Assembly: GCF_000826545.1 (NCBI RefSeq)
Contig: NZ_CDME01000005.1
Coordinates: 108,428-172,427, forward strand
Origin: Kibdelosporangium sp. MJ126-NF4
GTDB lineage: Bacteria > Actinomycetota > Actinomycetes > Mycobacteriales > Pseudonocardiaceae
Direction of reading: 5' to 3'
Length of the DNA: 64,000 nt
The translations under genes were made by a program, and so were the position numbers. This document shows positions 48,044-56,233 of this stretch, in pieces; position 1 is the stretch's first letter; each line of letters starts with the position of its first letter. The notes under the pieces were generated by a model. The model worked only from the letters and a program-made list of their open reading frames with translations, ran no database searches and was not told the origin of the DNA.

Positions 48044-49432
48044 ATGCCGCGCATGAGATCAATGTTGACCATGCTGGCGGCGTTAGGTGTCGCCGCCGTC
48101 GCCGTGGCACCCGCTGCGTCGGCGGCCCCGCAGGTGCCACCGTCGGTTCCCTGTGACACGGTCTCGCCGACCTACTCGTACGTCGTGCTGTACGAAAAGG
48201 GCACTCCTGGCCAGGTTCCGGCCACGGAGATGGCGTACAAGTGTGGCAAGTTGGTGGCTTACTACCCGGAGATCGGAGTCGCGGTAGCCAGCTCGCGCAA
48301 CACGGACTTCGCCGAGAAGCTCGGTGCTGACCGCGCCTACAGTGCGCGCAAGGACGTCAAGCCGCCGACGAAGTCCGCGCTGACGTCCGCGACCCGATCC
48401 GCTGCCTCGGCTGGGGAGGATCTCAGCGGACAGCAGTGGGACATGGACATGATCGGGGCCAAAGAGGCCAACAAGATCAACCGCGGCAGCGCCACAGTGA
48501 CGGTCGCCGTGATGGACAACGGGATCGACGCGTCCCATCCCGACCTGGCCGCGGCGGTGGACGCGGGCAAATCCGTGGGGTGCCTGTCGGGCAAGGCCGA
48601 CGGCACGCCGTCCTCATGGGCCGCGACCAACCACCCGCACGGCACCCACATCGCGGGCACCATCGCGGCGGCCGACGACGGCAGTGGGATCACTGGTATC
48701 GCTCCCGGTGTCCGGCTCGCGTCGGTACGGATCGTCGGCGACGACGGCCTGATCATGCCGGAGGCCGCCGTGTGCGGCTTCATGTGGTCGGGCAAGAACC
48801 ACTTCAAGGTGGCCAACAACAGCCTCTACGTCGACCCGTTCCTCCACTACTGCGACAACAAGCCAGGGGAGTCGGTGGCGTTCGAGGCTGTTCGCCGCGC
48901 GGTGGAGTACTCGACGAACAACGGTGTGCTCACCGTGTCGGTGACTGGCAACGGAAACCAGGACGACACCAAGCCGGTGCGCGACGGCACGCCGCTGGAC
49001 CCGAACCACTGCAAGCGGTTGCCCGCCCAGCTGCCCGACGCGATCGCCGTGTCCGCGGTCACCTATGACGGCGTGCGGGCGTTCTACAGCAACTGGGGCG
49101 GTACCTACCTGACCGCGCCCGGCGGCGACCCGTACGTCGACCCGCCCGCCGGGAAAGGCCCGGGCTGTCCACTGTCCACTGTGATCGGTGGCGGCTACGG
49201 CTACAAGGGCTCCTGCGGCACCTCGATGGCCACACCGCACGTCGTCGGTGTCGCCGCGCTGCTCGCCAGCAAGCACCCGAACGCCGATGTGCGGGAACTG
49301 CGCAAGCTGCTGCGCGAACAGGCCACGCCGGTGGCGTGCCCGGCCAATGAGGCCAACTGCACCGGCTCGACGGCCTACAACAGCTACTACGGCTACGGCC
49401 TGGTGAACGCGTTGGCGGCCGTGACCGACTGA
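48044..49432 (+). CDS. Secreted subtilisin-like serine protease (S8)
   Basis: Pre-pro-protease of 462 residues. Signal peptide LAALGVAAVAVAPAASA, a propeptide with I9-like strand pattern (SYVVLYEKGTPGQVPATEMA), then the S8 domain: Asp in VAVMDNGIDASHPDL near residue 162 (DNG instead of the usual DTG/DSG), His in HPHGTHIAGTIAAADD near 203, oxyanion Asn region VSVTGNGNQDD, and Ser in [20 protein letters not shown] near 395. Several Cys pairs suggest extracellular disulfides. Followed by a 24-bp-stem hairpin. Confidence 0.9.
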   Translation: MPRMRSMLTMLAALGVAAVAVAPAASAAPQVPPSVPCDTVSPTYSYVVLYEKGTPGQVPATEMAYKCGKLVAYYPEIGVAVASSRNTDFAEKLGADRAYSARKDVKPPTKSALTSATRSAASAGEDLSGQQWDMDMIGAKEANKINRGSATVTVAVMDNGIDASHPDLAAAVDAGKSVGCLSGKADGTPSSWAATNHPHGTHIAGTIAAADDGSGITGIAPGVRLASVRIVGDDGLIMPEAAVCGFMWSGKNHFKVANNSLYVDPFLHYCDNKPGESVAFEAVRRAVEYSTNNGVLTVSVTGNGNQDDTKPVRDGTPLDPNHCKRLPAQLPDAIAVSAVTYDGVRAFYSNWGGTYLTAPGGDPYVDPPAGKGPGCPLSTVIGGGYGYKGSCGTSMATPHVVGVAALLASKHPNADVRELRKLLREQATPVACPANEANCTGSTAYNSYYGYGLVNALAAVTD

Positions 49433-49462
49433 TCGGAGCGATTCGCCTGGTGGGGACTTGAG

Positions 49463-49518
49463 CGGCCCGGTCCGGCAAAAGTTGTCATACGGTGGACAAC
49501 TTTTGCCGGGCCGGGCCG
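49463..49518. terminator. 24-bp stem hairpin after the secreted protease
   Basis: The arms at 49463-49486 and 49495-49518 are complementary over 24 bp with a single G-T wobble, with an 8-nt loop (ATACGGTG). Half of each arm is GGCCCGG-type GC; the inner part is GGCAAAAGTTGTC. It ends about 220 bp before the conservon. The rest of the 305-bp gap (49519-49737) has a -10-like TATAAC near 49610 that could serve the conservon, and nothing else clear. Confidence 0.8.
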
Positions 49519-49737
49519 CCGTTCTGTTCGCGCGGGGCGCTGACCTGTCGAAACCGTTGTTCGGATGGGCGGTCGAGGGCGTCCACTGTGGACATATGTT
49601 ATAACCTTCGTTCCGGATGCTGCTCCATTGGAGGGAAACCCAGTGATCGGCTTGGAGTAGTGGTGGCGCCCGTGATAGAGATCATCGATCGACAACGCGT
49701 GCTTCCCTGAAGCCGTCCGTCCGCACCAGAGGATTTG

Positions 49738-51012
49738 ATGGATCAACAGACACTAGCGATGGCGTTCTGGTTCGTGCTGGCCGCTGTGCTCGTCGCCGTG
49801 ATCTTGCTGGTGCGCCAACGCCGGATCACCGCGGAACTGCGCAAACAGGCCACCGGGGCCGAATCCGCGACACGGACGTGGGCCACAGAGGAAGCGCACC
49901 TGGTCAACGCGCGGATCCCGGCTCTGGTCGAGTCGCTGAACAACCGGCCGGTCGAGGTGCCGGGCCCGGTGAACCCGCGGTTCGCCGAGTCACACGGCCG
50001 CGTGCTCGACCTGTTCACCGACTCGGTGCAGCAGGCCACCGCGCGCGGCGAACAGTCGGCCAAGGCGACGCTCAAGTCCATGATGCGCGCGGTGCAGAGC
50101 CTCGCCAACGAACAGCAGGTGGCCATCTCGGCCATGCAGGACAAGCACGACGACGCCGAGGTGCTCGCCGGTCTGATGCGCATCGACCACATGAACTCCC
50201 AGCTCGGTCGCAGGGCGCAGGCGACCGCCGTGCTGTGTGGCTCGTGGCCGGGCCAGCAGCGGTCCGCGTCGTCGCTCACCGACGTGGTCCGCGGCGCGAC
50301 CTCCCGGATCCGCGACTACCTCAGGGTGAACATCCCGATCGAGGCGGACATCGCGGTGGTCAGCCGTGCCGTCGAGCCGGTCGTGCTCGCCGTGGCCGAA
50401 CTGCTGGACAACGGCGCGCGCCACTCCCAGCCGAACACCGCCGTCGAGGTCAACTTCCAGCAGGCGCACAACGGGATCGCGATCATGATCGACGACGCGG
50501 GCGTCGGGATGACCGCGGAGGAACTCGGCCGGGCCGCCGGACTGCTGGCAGGCGACGGTGCCAACGACATCAACCGCCTTGGAGATCCGCCCCAGGTCGG
50601 GTTCGCGGTCATCGGTGTGCTCGCGGCCCGCTACGGGTTCCGGGTCTCGGTGGACACCCGGTCGCCGTACGGCGGCGTGCGCGCGGTCCTGTTCCTGCCG
50701 ACGGAACTGCTCACCCGGGTCAGCAAATCGGTGCCCACCGCGACACCTGCGGCGACACCCGCTCCCGCGGTGGCACCAGTGGCCCCGCAACCCTCGGTCC
50801 CGGATGCCGAGCCGACGCGCACGCCCGGCGGGCTGCCCCGGCGGCGACGCCGGGAACCGGTCGGCGAGCAGTCCGTGTCGTCCGCTCCGCCCGTGAACAC
50901 TCCGGCCCGTCCCTCGGAACAGATCGCGGCCGGGCTCGGCGCATGGCAGCGGGGCACCCGCTCCGGCCGGACCACGTCCCCCACCGTCGCTGAAGGGAAC
51001 ACACAGGCATGA
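49738..51012 (+). CDS. Conservon protein A: membrane sensor-like ATP-binding protein
   Basis: Product of 424 residues: a short N-terminal membrane helix (MAFWFVLAAVLVAVILLV), a helical region without a clear phospho-accepting His, and an HATPase_c domain with N box LAVAELLDNGARHSQPNTAV near residue 220, G1 IDDAGVGMTAEEL and G2-like GFAVIGVLAARYGF. The Pro/Ala/Arg-rich C-terminal tail of ~100 residues is typical of CvnA-type nitrate/sulfonate-sensor-like proteins. ATG at 49738 follows AGAGG. It starts the five-gene conservon; the next gene overlaps by 4 nt. Confidence 0.9.
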   Translation: MDQQTLAMAFWFVLAAVLVAVILLVRQRRITAELRKQATGAESATRTWATEEAHLVNARIPALVESLNNRPVEVPGPVNPRFAESHGRVLDLFTDSVQQATARGEQSAKATLKSMMRAVQSLANEQQVAISAMQDKHDDAEVLAGLMRIDHMNSQLGRRAQATAVLCGSWPGQQRSASSLTDVVRGATSRIRDYLRVNIPIEADIAVVSRAVEPVVLAVAELLDNGARHSQPNTAVEVNFQQAHNGIAIMIDDAGVGMTAEELGRAAGLLAGDGANDINRLGDPPQVGFAVIGVLAARYGFRVSVDTRSPYGGVRAVLFLPTELLTRVSKSVPTATPAATPAPAVAPVAPQPSVPDAEPTRTPGGLPRRRRREPVGEQSVSSAPPVNTPARPSEQIAAGLGAWQRGTRSGRTTSPTVAEGNTQA

Positions 51013-51422
51013 CCGATCCGGCGACCAACAAGTTGGGCTGGATGCTCGACAACGCCATGCAGATGCCCGAGACACTGCACGCGATCCTGCTCTCGGCCGA
51101 CGGTCTGCTGATGGCCCACTCGGGCAACATCGGCCGTGACGACGCCGAACGGCACGCCGCGGCGATGTCCGGCCTGCAGGCGCTGGCCCGCAACACCGCC
51201 GAGTTCTGCGGCGAGACCCCGGCCCGGTGGCAGCAGACGATCAGCGAGTTCCCCGGCGGCTACGTCTTCCTTGTCGCCGCGGGCACCGGCGCGTACCTCG
51301 CGGTGTCCGCCACCGAACGGGTCGACATGGAGGCGGTGTCGTTCCGGTTGCAGGAACTGGTCCAGCGGTTGGGCAAGGAACTCACCAGCCCGCCGCGGCA
51401 GGACGCCGGCAGCCCGGCATGA
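51009..51422 (+). CDS. Conservon protein B: roadblock/LC7 domain protein
   Basis: A 137-residue roadblock/LC7 fold: LGWMLDNAMQMPETLHAILL, LLMAHSGNIGRDDAERHAAA, ISEFPGGYVFLVAAGTGAYL, then a C-terminal helix EAVSFRLQELVQRLGKEL. In conservons this protein interacts with the CvnA-like sensor and the Ras-like GTPase; the proposed role is GTPase-activating or scaffold. Translationally coupled at both ends (ATGA overlaps). Confidence 0.92.
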   Translation: MTDPATNKLGWMLDNAMQMPETLHAILLSADGLLMAHSGNIGRDDAERHAAAMSGLQALARNTAEFCGETPARWQQTISEFPGGYVFLVAAGTGAYLAVSATERVDMEAVSFRLQELVQRLGKELTSPPRQDAGSPA

Positions 51423-51772
51423 CCCCCCACCGCCGGGAGCGGGCCCTGGTCCGGCCGCACGTGGTCACCGGCGGCCGATCCCATCCGACCCGCAACACCT
51501 TCGACGTGGTGACCGTCGTGGTGGCCACCCGCGAGCAGGTTTCCGGGCTGTCCCCGGAAAAACGCAGGCTGATGGAGCTGTGCCGGGGCGGTGCGCTGTC
51601 GGTCGCCGAGGTCGCCGCGCACCTGTCGCTGCCGATCAGCGTCGTCAAAGTGCTGTTGTCCGACCTGCTCGACAGTGGCCACATCGCCACCCACGCCGCG
51701 CTTCCCCGAACCATCCGACCAGACTTGCAGCTGTTGAAGGACGTGCTCGATGGCCTCCGCGCCCGTCTCTGA
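51419..51772 (+). CDS. Conservon protein C: DUF742 protein
   Basis: A 117-residue DUF742 protein with the winged-helix-like layout: ERALVRPHVVTGGRSHPTR, NTFDVVTVVVATREQ, LSPEKRRLMELCRGGALSVA, EVAAHLSLPISVVKVLLSDL. ATG at 51419 overlaps the roadblock stop. Between B and D genes in the standard conservon order; overlaps the GTPase gene by 23 nt. Function is not known; in Streptomyces this component binds others of the membrane complex. Confidence 0.92.
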   Translation: MTPHRRERALVRPHVVTGGRSHPTRNTFDVVTVVVATREQVSGLSPEKRRLMELCRGGALSVAEVAAHLSLPISVVKVLLSDLLDSGHIATHAALPRTIRPDLQLLKDVLDGLRARL

Positions 51773-52349
51773 GGACATCTACCTCCCATCCACCGTGCAG
51801 ACTGCCGTGAAACTGCTCATCGTCGGGCATTTCGCGGTCGGCAAGACGACCTTCGTCGGCACGTTGTCGGAGATCAGGCCGTTGCGCACCGAGGAGACGA
51901 TGACGCAGGCAGGCGCGCTGGTCGACGATCTCAACGGTGTCAATGGCAAGAGCACGACAACTGTCGCACTGGACTTCGGCAGGCTGACGTTGAATGATCA
52001 GTTGGTCCTGTACCTGTTCGGCGCGCCCGGCCAGCAGCGGTTCACCCAGCTGTGGAAGGACCTCGCGGTCGGCGCGCTCGGTGCCCTCGTACTGGCCGAC
52101 ACGCGAAGACTGGAGCAGTCGTTCGAGGTGATGGGGTTACTGGAGGAGTTCGGCATGCCGTACGCGGTGGCCGTCAACGACTTCGACACCGCACCCAGCT
52201 TCCCGGACACCGAGCTGCGCGACGCGCTCGACCTGCTCCCGGAGACCCCGCTGGTCACCTGCGACGCCAGGGACCCGGATTCGTCCACCCGCGCGGTCAT
52301 CGCACTGGTCGAGTACCTGCTCACCCGCCCCGTACAGGAGAACGCGTGA
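51750..52349 (+). CDS. Conservon protein D: Ras-like ATP/GTP-binding protein
   Basis: Small GTPase of 199 residues: P-loop LLIVGHFAVGKTTFVGTLSE near residue 23-32, switch with TVALDFGRLTLNDQLVLYLF, G3-like GAPGQQRFTQLWKDLAVGA, G4-type AVNDFDTAP (N-D-F-D in place of NKxD), and TCDARDPDS. Fits CvnD/MglA-like GTPases in a heterotrimeric-like membrane complex with A-C. Its stop overlaps the P450 start (GTGA). Confidence 0.92.
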   Translation: MASAPVSEDIYLPSTVQTAVKLLIVGHFAVGKTTFVGTLSEIRPLRTEETMTQAGALVDDLNGVNGKSTTTVALDFGRLTLNDQLVLYLFGAPGQQRFTQLWKDLAVGALGALVLADTRRLEQSFEVMGLLEEFGMPYAVAVNDFDTAPSFPDTELRDALDLLPETPLVTCDARDPDSSTRAVIALVEYLLTRPVQENA

Positions 52350-53734
52350 CCACTCAGCCTTCCGCCGACCAGGCCCCGCCGCAGGGGTGCCCCGCGCACG
52401 ACGGCCGGATGCCGTTGTACGGCCCGGAGTTCGCCGCCGATCCCGCGGCGACCTATGCCGCGCTGCGCGCACACGGCCCCATCGCGCCGGTCGAGCTCGC
52501 CCCCGGTGTCCACGCGAACCTGATCGTCACCTACGACGCGGCGCTGGAGGTGCTGCGCAACCCCAGCACGTTCCCGCGTGACCCGCGGCGCTGGCAGGAG
52601 ACGATGCCCGCGGACTGCCCGGTGCTGCCGATGATGATGTACCGGCCGAACTGCCTGTTCACCGACGGCCCGATCCACGCCCGGTACCGCAGCGTGGTGA
52701 CCGACAGCCTGGCCAGGGTGGATCAGAACGCCCTGCGCGAGAACGTCGAGAAGACCGCCGAAGGACTGATCAAGACGTTCGGCCCGGCCGGTGCGGTCGA
52801 CCTGCTCGCCGAGTACGCGTTGCTGCTCCCGCTGCGGATGTTCAACCACCTCTACGGCTGCCCGCCCGAACTGGGCGACCGGATGGTGGCCGGGATGATC
52901 GGCATCTTCGACATGATCGACCCGGAGAAGGCCAACGCCGAACTGACCCAGTGCATGCTCGAGCTGATCGCGCTCAAGCGCGCCAAGCCGGGGCAGGACA
53001 TGCCGTCGTGGATGATGGCCCACCCGGCCCGGCTGACCGACGAGGAACTGATCCACCAGCTCGTCCTGCTGATGGGCGCGGGCACCGAGCCGGAGAAGAA
53101 CCTGATCGCCAACGGCGTGCGGCTGCTGCTCGCCGACGAGCGGTTCGCCGGTGACCTGTCCGGTGGCAGCATGCCCGTCGAGGAAGCGCTCGACGAGGTG
53201 CTCTGGACGGATCCGCCGATGGCCAACTACTCGGCCAGCTATCCCGTGCAGGACATGGACTTCGGCGGCGTGCGGCTACCGGCCGACACGCCGTTGGTGA
53301 TGAGTTTCGCCGCGGCCAACACCGACCCGGCACTCGTCACGGGACAACGCTCCGGCAACCGGGCGCACCTCGCCTGGAGCGCGGGCGTGCACACCTGTCC
53401 CGCACAGCAACAGGCTCGTCTGATCGCCTCGGTGGCCATCGAGAAGCTACTGGACAGCCTGCCCGACATGAACCTCGCCGTCCCGGCCGACCAGCTCACC
53501 TGGCGACCCGGCCCGTTCCACCGTGCGCTGACCGCGCTCCCTGTTCGTTTCACCCCGGTTACCGTGCCCGTCCCGCTCGACGAGTCACCTGGAGGAAGCC
53601 GATGGAACGTTCCGCAGAGCCAGTCAGAATCGATCCGACCGGACACGACATCCATACCGAGGGAGCCCGGCTCGCCCAGCTCGGGCCCGCGACGCTGGTT
53701 GAGCTCCCTGGCTCGGTGGTGGCGTGGTCGGTGA
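52346..53734 (+). CDS. Conservon-linked cytochrome P450, CYP157-like (no ExxR motif)
   Basis: P450-fold protein of 462 residues. The heme-thiolate loop is HLAWSAGVHTCPAQQQARLI, with the Cys kept but F-x-x-G altered to W-S-A-G. The K-helix reads EALDEVLWTDPP, E-x-x-W in place of the otherwise universal E-x-x-R. The I-helix reads LMGAGTEPEKNLI, without the usual Thr pair of AGHETT. The CYP157 family of Streptomyces is known to lack E-x-x-R in this way and to sit beside CYP154 in conservons. The last ~44 codons run into the next gene in another frame, which may be a lost stop. Substrate is unknown. Confidence 0.88.
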   Translation: MTTQPSADQAPPQGCPAHDGRMPLYGPEFAADPAATYAALRAHGPIAPVELAPGVHANLIVTYDAALEVLRNPSTFPRDPRRWQETMPADCPVLPMMMYRPNCLFTDGPIHARYRSVVTDSLARVDQNALRENVEKTAEGLIKTFGPAGAVDLLAEYALLLPLRMFNHLYGCPPELGDRMVAGMIGIFDMIDPEKANAELTQCMLELIALKRAKPGQDMPSWMMAHPARLTDEELIHQLVLLMGAGTEPEKNLIANGVRLLLADERFAGDLSGGSMPVEEALDEVLWTDPPMANYSASYPVQDMDFGGVRLPADTPLVMSFAAANTDPALVTGQRSGNRAHLAWSAGVHTCPAQQQARLIASVAIEKLLDSLPDMNLAVPADQLTWRPGPFHRALTALPVRFTPVTVPVPLDESPGGSRWNVPQSQSESIRPDTTSIPREPGSPSSGPRRWLSSLARWWRGR

Positions 53735-54819
53735 CCAGCCAGGACGCCCTGCGTCGCCTGCTCAGCGACCAACGGGTGTCCAAGGATCCCCGGCAGCACT
53801 GGCCCAGATTCGTCAACGGGGAGATCTCGCAGGAGTGGCCGTTGCTGCTCTGGGTCGCGGTGCAGAACATGTTCACCGCGTACGGCGGTGACCACCGCAG
53901 GCTCCGTTCCCTGGTATCCAAGGCGTTCACGCCCCGTCGCACGGCGGCGTTGCGCCCCCAGATCGAGCAGATCACCGCTGACCTGCTTGACGAGCTCGCC
54001 ACCAGCCCGCAGCCGGTAGATCTTCGCGAGGGATTCGCCTACCCGATCCCGATCGAGGTGATCTGCCGGTTGTTCGGTGTTCCGGCCGACGCGCGGGCCG
54101 GACTGCGCACGGTGGTCGACGGTGTCTTCGACACCACCGCGACCGCCGAGGAAGCCGTCGCCAACCAGCACGAGCTGTACCGGATGATGCACGAGCTCGT
54201 CGCGCTGCGGCGGGCCGAACCGGGTGACGACCTCACCAGCGGGCTGATCGCTGTCCAGGAGGACGACGGCACCGGCCTGGCGGAGGCGGAACTGGTCGAC
54301 ACCCTGATCCTGGTCATCTCGGCGGGCCATGAGACCACGGTGAACCTGCTGGACCACGCGATCACCGCGTTGCTCACCCATCCCCGCCAGCTGGAGCTGG
54401 CGCGGTCGGGCGAGGTGCCGTGGAGCGAGGTGATCGAGGAGACCCTGCGCTGGCAGGCGCCGGTGGCGAACCTCCCGCTGCGGTACGCCGTGGAGGACAT
54501 CGCACTGGACGATGTGGTCATCCGCAAGGGCGACGCCATCCTCGCGTCCTACGCGGCCGCGGGCCGGGACAAGGCCGTCTACGGCGACACGGCGGACGTC
54601 TACGACATCACCCGCCCGGAGAAGGCGCACCTGGCCTTCGGGCACGGGGTGCACTACTGCCTGGGCGCGCCACTGGCCCGGCTGGAGGCGGAGATCGCCC
54701 TGCCCGCGTTGTTCACGCGGTTCCCGGACATCAAACTGGCCGTGCCGGAGTCCGAACTGCGGCCGACGGACTCGTTCATCTCCAACGGCCACCACACGCT
54801 GCCGGTGACCCTGCACTGA
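53602..54819 (+). CDS. Conservon-linked cytochrome P450, CYP154-like
   Basis: Complete P450 of 405 residues: I-helix LILVISAGHETTVNLLDHAI near residue 235, K-helix VIEETLRWQAP (E-x-x-R) near 276, and heme loop LAFGHGVHYCLGAPLARLEA near 340. The N-terminal half (FVNGEISQEWPLLLWVAVQN, GGDHRRLRSLVSKAFTPRRT) matches the CYP154 type. ATG at 53602 with GGAGGAAGCC is inside the 3' part of the CYP157-like gene (133-nt overlap). Redox partners are not in the window. Confidence 0.92.
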   Translation: MERSAEPVRIDPTGHDIHTEGARLAQLGPATLVELPGSVVAWSVTSQDALRRLLSDQRVSKDPRQHWPRFVNGEISQEWPLLLWVAVQNMFTAYGGDHRRLRSLVSKAFTPRRTAALRPQIEQITADLLDELATSPQPVDLREGFAYPIPIEVICRLFGVPADARAGLRTVVDGVFDTTATAEEAVANQHELYRMMHELVALRRAEPGDDLTSGLIAVQEDDGTGLAEAELVDTLILVISAGHETTVNLLDHAITALLTHPRQLELARSGEVPWSEVIEETLRWQAPVANLPLRYAVEDIALDDVVIRKGDAILASYAAAGRDKAVYGDTADVYDITRPEKAHLAFGHGVHYCLGAPLARLEAEIALPALFTRFPDIKLAVPESELRPTDSFISNGHHTLPVTLH

Positions 54820-54825
54820 GGTGTT

Positions 54826-54852
54826 GTGGGGGACTGCACAGCGGTCCCCCAC
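54826..54852. terminator. Hairpin after the CYP154-like gene
   Basis: GTGGGGGAC (54826-54834) pairs perfectly with GTCCCCCAC (54844-54852), 6 bp after the P450 stop. Either it ends the conservon transcript, or, as the next frame can start at the same GTG, it masks that start codon. Confidence 0.6.
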
Positions 54853-55206
54853 GCCCGGAGTACCCGGTTCGCTACCCTGATCGCCGCTGTCCTGGTTGTG
54901 GCGAACGGAGTGACAGGGATGGGACCGTCCATTTTCGTCGGATTGCTCGTCGTCGCCGACGTGGTGCTGATATGGCGCTATGTCCGGGTGAAACGGCAGA
55001 CCGCGGAGTCCGCGGCGCACCGGGTCCGTGCCGCGTTGCGCGGCAACGAACGTGGCAATGAGACGAAGGTGTATCTGGCGGACTGCCACCCGCTGTCCGT
55101 CCACATGATCAAGGATCTCGGCGAGACCGAGGGCTACCGCTACCAGCGCACGGCGTCCACACGCAGCGGGACGGAGCTGCGGTTCGAGGGTGGGACGGAC
55201 CGATGA
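54826..55206 (+). CDS. Two-helix membrane protein of unknown function
   Basis: A 126-codon frame. Two hydrophobic helices (FATLIAAVLVVANGV and SIFVGLLVVADVVLIWRYV) precede a basic, soluble C-terminus of about 70 residues (VRVKRQTAESAAHRVRAALR; KVYLADCHPLSVHMIKDLGE). GTG 54826 is inside a hairpin and may not be the true start; GTG 54910 or ATG 54919, after GGAG, would leave one helix. No family recognised. Overlaps the next gene by 4 nt, so the two are coupled. Confidence 0.6.
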   Translation: MGDCTAVPHARSTRFATLIAAVLVVANGVTGMGPSIFVGLLVVADVVLIWRYVRVKRQTAESAAHRVRAALRGNERGNETKVYLADCHPLSVHMIKDLGETEGYRYQRTASTRSGTELRFEGGTDR

Positions 55207-56183
55207 TCTTCGACCTGCCGCCGTACCTGGTCTTCCCGCCGCTGCTGCTGATCTTCGTCGTGTTCACCCTGATGGGACAGGGCGGTTCGACGGGCAAGCC
55301 GCGCCACCGCAAGCACCAGCTCGCCGAGCTCGACACGGTGCTGTCGTCCGCGTCGGGGCGGGCCGAGCTGGTCGTCGACTGGATGCGGTTCACGGAGATC
55401 GACAAGCTCGAACTGGTCGAAGCGTTCGGCAAACGGGGGCTGCGGCTCGACGGCCAGGAGATCGTCGGCCGCGAATGGCGGCTGCGCTTCACCAAACAGC
55501 CCGCGTCCGCCGGTGAATCCGGTGCGGAACGACCGCAGCCCATTGTGGACTCACGGACCAGGTTGCGGAGGGAACTGACCTCGGCACAGGCTGGTGTGGA
55601 CGGGACGTACATCCTCGACGTCGGCCGTTACCAGGACATCCCGTCGGAGGAGCTCACGAGGGCGATCGAGTCGGCGGGCTGGCGGCGAGTACGGGTCTCC
55701 GACGCGGGCATGAACGCCGTGGCCATCGCCCGGCCCGGCGCCGAGACAGTCCACGCCGGACACGGTCCTTTCCTGGAAGGGCCGTCGCTCGCCGAGCTGC
55801 GAGCCCACCCCCAGGTGGTCGAACGCGCCCGGGTGATCACGCGGGAACACGGCTTCGACCCGTTGGACGACAACAACCTCGACACCGCGCGGCAACGGCA
55901 CAAGTACTGGGCCCGTCGCTTCAACAAGCACGTCGGCTTGGCGTTCCTGTTCGGAATCCTCATGTTCCTCGGCCTCGGGATCACGTTCCGCTCGTTCGAG
56001 CCTGCCGACGGCGAGGGCTTCTACATCTCGCTCGCCGTCACGTTGGCCATGGTGGCGTTGTTCGTGCTGGTGTTCACGAAAGCCGCGCTCATCCGCAAGC
56101 GCCGCTGGGCCGAGATCGGCGCGACGGTCACCGCGTACAAGGAACTGTCCACACTGGCCGAGAAGCCGGACGACAGTTCGTGA
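55203..56183 (+). CDS. Membrane protein of unknown function, 326 aa
   Basis: N-terminal helix PYLVFPPLLLIFVVFTLMG, then a soluble region of about 210 residues with two similar alpha-beta units (LVVDWMRFTEIDKLELVEAF and YILDVGRYQDIPSEELTRAI, each followed by G-x-R/W-R-x-R), then two C-terminal helices (VGLAFLFGILMFLGLGITF; FYISLAVTLAMVALFVLVF). The soluble part looks like a small duplicated fold. Unknown family. Coupled (ATGA) with the preceding gene; the pair follows the conservon on the same strand but after a hairpin, so membership in that operon is open. Confidence 0.7.
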   Translation: MIFDLPPYLVFPPLLLIFVVFTLMGQGGSTGKPRHRKHQLAELDTVLSSASGRAELVVDWMRFTEIDKLELVEAFGKRGLRLDGQEIVGREWRLRFTKQPASAGESGAERPQPIVDSRTRLRRELTSAQAGVDGTYILDVGRYQDIPSEELTRAIESAGWRRVRVSDAGMNAVAIARPGAETVHAGHGPFLEGPSLAELRAHPQVVERARVITREHGFDPLDDNNLDTARQRHKYWARRFNKHVGLAFLFGILMFLGLGITFRSFEPADGEGFYISLAVTLAMVALFVLVFTKAALIRKRRWAEIGATVTAYKELSTLAEKPDDSS

Positions 56184-56233
56184 CGTTGTCCCAGAACCGG
56201 TGTCCGGACGCGTAGTCCACCGGGCCGATGCGG

